DNA of 64,000 nt from Boletus sp. NGJ. Its lineage: Eukaryota > Basidiomycota > Agaricomycetes > Boletales > Boletaceae. The DNA is taken from NCBI GenBank assembly GCA_019096195.1, contig JAGTXK010000073.1, positions 124,001 through 188,000 on the forward strand. The letters are read 5' to 3'. Below are positions 59,985 through 64,000 of this stretch, one piece after another. The translations under genes and the position numbers were made by a program. The notes beneath the pieces are model-generated. The model saw nothing but the letters and a program-made list of their open reading frames with translations, was not told the DNA's origin and searched no databases. Position 1 is the first letter of the stretch. Every line of letters starts with the position of its first letter.

Positions 59985-62309
59985 ATGGCCCTCCTCCAGT
60001 CAGATCCATCACTCTATCGTGACCTCGATTACCATTCACCAAGTCCATCCAACAAACCCACCAATATCGGCACAAACTCCCCTTTCGACACTTATGAATT
60101 CAGCCACCTCCAGTCCCCTCCATTCCCCCACACCCCCTCTTACAATGGCTCCTACCAGAACTCCCCCTACTCGGGCCACTCCGACCTCAGCTATGACCCA
60201 GACGGTCCCGAAGGCTTTGCCCTCCTGGGCGAGGGTCTCGATGGCCTTGCCGTCCGCGAAGACTATGATCCCTCCGAATACGACCACCCAACCTCTTCTC
60301 GCCTCCTCGTCTTTGACAGCGAGTTCATGACCGGCCTCGATCCCAGTGGCACCCACGTAGCCGTATCCGTCACCCCTGCCCCGATTGACCAGCATTCCCC
60401 TCGCTCATACGATCACAGCTCCCCTTCCAGCAACGGCGAGGGTCGTTCCCGCAGTCGCGCTTCTTCCGTCTCTTCCAACCCTCAGATCCTCCCCCATTCT
60501 TCCCCTCATCTCGATGTCGCCCACAACTTTGAAAACCTCCGCTTCGAGTCCCCTAACTGGCGGAGCAATCAGCTCCCAGGCGAAAGAACCTTATCTCCCC
60601 CAAGAAAAGCCCAGTCCCCTCCTCAGCTTCTCATTCCAGATAGCAGCCCTGCGCTATTCTCTCAGGAAACCCCCTTGATCAACGCCCCAGAAGGCGATGG
60701 TGGCTTCGTCTCTAGTGGACCCCAACTTCACATCGTCCCCGCTACTCCCGTAAGTGGTGGCGGAGCGGCCTCACAAGCCGTCCCTTTCCAATCTACCCTG
60801 GAAACCCTCCATCAAGGCGAGTTCATTGATATCATCATGTTTATTTCCGGAACTCTATTCTTACCATTTTTGTCTTGGCTGCGTTTTACCGCCGTAAACA
60901 GGTTCATCGCAAAATGGTCCACAGCAACAAACGACAACACCCCCATGGGATCAACAACAAATTCAACAGACCGAGGTCTCCAAAGCGCTCGGGGTGCCAT
61001 TCCATGATCAGGCTGCACAGCTTTTCCCTCACAGCCACGCTTCTCATAGGGGGCTGTCCACTCTTGGTCCCCAAGTACATCCCGATGGTACAAATACCAA
61101 CTTCCTCTTTCCAAACATCCCACCTCGTACGCGCAGCAAGTCTGATACTGCCCCCTCGCTCCGTCCCCAATTTTGGAATCCCTCTCTTATGACTCAAGAC
61201 CAACTTAACGCCCTTGAAGGTTCTGCTCTCGACGACTCTGCTCCTACCGTCAGCCTCAACGAGGTCCTTCCCCAACAACAACAGCAACAACTCCCCTCCC
61301 ACTCATCCTTTAACCTTTCAAACGCCCACGTCCCTCAATTCAACTTTAACCCCGCCACAGCCAACAACATGTCTGCATACCTTGACCCCAGCGCTGTTAA
61401 TCTTCGTCGAGTCAAGTCTGATAGCGGTCGGCCAGGCCATACTCGCCTGTCCCGCTCCGAGGACATGACCTGTTCCATTGTCTACCCCCCTTCATCTCAG
61501 CAGGAATTCATCAATCGGCAGTTCCTGTACCCACAGGAGACAGTGCCTTCCATTCGCGGCCACCATTCTCGCAGAGCCTCCTCTGGATCACGTGGTGGTG
61601 GCGATGGAACCTGGAGCGCATTGTCCTCCAATCGTCCCAGTCCATACCCGAGCCCGTCCGCGAGCCCACGTGTCCGCTATGAAGACCTCCCCAACGTTGC
61701 ACTCACCGGCGGCAGACCACCCTCGATGCTCCGTCCAGATCCCCCCCAACCCAACAACGGTGGTCTGATCGTCTCGAAGCAGACGGTGACAAGCGAACGT
61801 ACAGCCGGTGCAAGTCATCGTCGTAGGAAGCAAGACGCCAACTTTCTGTGTCCTGTGCCAGGCTGTGGCAGTACGTTCACAAGAAGCTTCAACCTAAAGG
61901 GTGCGTTGTTCGACTCGAACGTGTTGCTTTAACCCATATACTTACCGACTTGTTAGGTCATATGAGGTCCCACAACGAGGAGCGCCCCTTCCAATGCAAG
62001 TGGCCTGGCTGTGGCAAGGGTTTTGCACGGCAGCACGACTGCAAACGACACGAGCAGTTGCATTCCAATTACCGCCCCTTCACTTGCGATGGGTGCAACA
62101 AGACGTTTGCTCGCATGGATGCTCTGAACCGACACCGTGAGTATCCTTGCTTGACCCCATGACGACGACTGATCGCCTACCCCTACTCAGTACGCTCTGA
62201 AGGCGGCGCCGAGTGCCAGCGCATTTTAGATGCTGCCAAGGACTCGGAAGGGCTCCCAATTGCCAAGACTGAAGAGAAGGGATGGCCTGGCATGAGTGTC
62301 ATGGTCTAA
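59985..62309 (+). CDS. Crz1-like C2H2 transcription factor
   Basis: Four exons: 59985-60816, 60902-61900, 61957-62136 and 62191-62309, coding about 709 residues. A long Ser/Pro-rich N-terminal region precedes three C2H2 fingers at about 592-617 (FLCPVPGCGSTFTRSFNLK), 620-646 (CKWPGCGKGFARQHDCKRH) and 649-670 (CDGCNKTFARMDALNRH), then LRSEGGAEC. This finger set and the trailing SEGGAEC match basidiomycete Crz1, the calcineurin-activated factor for calcium, wall and ion stress. A polyglutamine run lies near 61278. The first intron is uncertain: a GC donor at 60817 keeps the frame, but a GTAAGT at 60750 with an AG at 60924 also does. Finger introns are GT-AG. Confidence 0.82.
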
Positions 62310-63896
62310 TACCTGATCACGTTCATCCGTCTCTTTTACCGCAAGTCACCCTCAATGCCCATATAATCTGACGCGCACCAAGCTAATCCTACCATTGTAT
62401 CCTCACCTGATATTACTGCCGATTACCATACATACAGGACACATCGCGGTTTCTGCTTTCATCTCGTTTTCGCTTTGTCCCTGTCTATTCCTACCCGGAT
62501 CTCACCGCTTGTCATTTATACTGATATTGATTGCACGATCCACCACCTGCTACCCCCTTCGTATATTCTCGCTGTTGCGTACTGTGCACCGCTCTCCTGG
62601 TTTTTATTATTGTTGCTCTCTTTTTTGCCTATGATTCTTGTAGCGTAGCTCATCGTAGATATTGGTGGACTCGTCAGTCAGCCTAACATATTTATGTAAC
62701 CGGAAGGAAAGACTCGGAAAGTAAATCATTAATATATTTCTGTCTTGATTGTGCGTCGAGGCTGCCGCGAGGACCAATATGTGCAACCCACGGCAAGTTC
62801 GTATCTAACGTCCGTGTACAATATTAGCCGGGGTCACTTGAGCGAGGAGAGAAACGGAAACTTGGACGTCCAATGCACTGCCCTCACGAATATCAGATGA
62901 CTAATGACCGAGTAGTAGAAATCGTTTTTCGTTTCGATCGGAGAGGCGATATAGCGAATCTCGCAGTTTCAGGCACGGGGGAGAGTGAGCAAGGCGGTGT
63001 CCAAGTGACGACGTTTGGTCGAATGGAAGATCAATATCAATCTCTGTGCGAGGTACTTGGCTGTACGAGTATTAATTGAGCGTCGGGGTCGCGTGACGCC
63101 ATCTGTTTCTTGTTTTCTTTCCGGACGTGACCCCAGTGGCAAAAGGTCCTTTTTTTTTGTGAGACAGAGATGCAGAAGCCCGTTGGTGATACCGAGAGAA
63201 ACGCGATTTGAAAAAAAGCCGTTGACATCGCGGAGTCCCCTCCTCAGGGACCCGCCTGACAACCCACTCGTGTCAATGTGGCCCAGGGACAAGTTGCGCC
63301 CCGTCCAAATCGTCGATTGGACGGACGAACGTGCTATCGGCGATCACTTGTATCAGATGAGTGTATCAGATGCTATCAACAGTCGCATGGGTCGTTTTTG
63401 ACCCCGTGTTCGTGAGAAGAGAAAAAAGGGACCTCGTTTGAATGGCAAGTGCAGTGTCCCCCCATGAAATAGAAACGCCGTCGACAATGACCTTTTTTTT
63501 TTTTGTCTTGTTTTGCGTTTCGACACTGCCCTCCACTTTTCTAGGCTTGGCACCTTCTTTTTTTTTTTTTTCTTCCCTGTGCGTGTCGTTGTTGAGTCTG
63601 TCGTCGTCGTTTGATGCCTATGTACGAATGTACAGTTCACTGAATTGGTCGAGAACGTGTCGAGAGCGACTTCAACGGCTTTCGGCTCCTCCCTTTTTCC
63701 GTGGAGAGTTCGAACCGCGAAACTCGGAGATGTGTGCTCGACTGAGTTTGGAAGAGCACGGATAACCAACTCAGAGCCGACGGCAAATGTATCCTCATCT
63801 GGGGCCCCTCTCTGAGAGAAAAAGACAACCTTCACGTGTAGGGACGGAGTATTATTGTGACTGTACTAGGCCATAGTGTGATATGTATATGTGTAT
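62310..63896. other. Intergenic, no gene recognised
   Basis: 3' region of the Crz1-like gene followed by about 1 kb with homopolymer T-runs (63490-63505, 63555-63575). A 160-codon minus-strand frame at 63353-63835 depends on those runs and lacks family features. Confidence 0.45.
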
Positions 63897-64000
63897 ATGG
63901 ACGACGGAACCGGCGACTTTTTGCTTGAAACGCCTCTTGCCAACGTTGCCGTCGAAGTTTCTGAATCCTCAGGGGAAACAGCGGTGGGAAAAACTCGGGT
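63897..64000 (+). CDS. Possible start of a gene cut by the window edge
   Basis: From an ATG at 63897 the frame is open to the end of the window (34 codons), acidic at first (MDDGTGDFLLETPL). Composition resembles coding sequence more than the preceding DNA does. Too short to identify; it may be chance. Confidence 0.3.
   Translation, partial: MDDGTGDFLLETPLANVAVEVSESSGETAVGKTR

Noticed and set aside
63353-63835. 160-codon minus-strand Lys-rich frame
   Set aside because: The Lys and Phe runs come from poly-A/T tracts; no family features.

Overview
The window looks like genomic DNA of an Agaricomycete basidiomycete, probably a wood-decay fungus. The evidence is genes cut by many 50-65 bp introns, two AA14-type copper oxygenase (LPMO) genes, a secreted polyporopepsin-like aspartic protease, an FG-repeat Nup159-type nucleoporin, WD40 proteins, and basidiomycete-style Helitron, Tnp2/Plavaka-like and Tc1 elements. 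All identifications come from reading the sequence and from remembered family features; no database was searched.

Layout. 1-4.6 kb: two decayed Helitrons head to tail. 5.7-8.1 kb (-): divergent transketolase-like enzyme in ten exons. 9.6-15.7 kb (+): Nup159/Nup214-like nucleoporin in seven exons. 16.8-18.4 kb (+): secreted aspartic protease in seven exons. 19.3-29.7 kb: duplicated, partly broken block: WD40 relic (-), broken sugar transporter (+), AA14 gene 1 (-), a truncated C2H2 regulator (+), and a second WD40 relic (-). 31.1-45.8 kb: AT-rich transposon island with low-complexity arrays, four solo LTRs of two families (one inside another), a broken Tnp2/Plavaka-like element, two 1,610 bp Tc1 copies in opposite orientation, and a MITE at its right edge. 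46.2-51.9 kb: apparently intact version of the cassette: MFS sugar transporter (+), AA14 gene 2 (-), two-finger C2H2 regulator (+). 52-60 kb: about 8 kb without a recognised gene. 60.0-62.3 kb (+): three-finger Crz1-like transcription factor. The right edge may hold the start of another gene.

The most interesting unit is the transporter / AA14 / C2H2-regulator cassette, present twice. The right copy is intact, with the AA14 and regulator genes divergent across a roughly 500 bp shared promoter. In the left copy the transporter has lost its first exon and carries a 150 bp internal inversion, the regulator has lost its zinc fingers, and extra DNA separates AA14 from the regulator relic; the AA14 gene itself remains open. 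The inferred role is oxidative attack on xylan-coated cellulose with linked uptake and local regulation.
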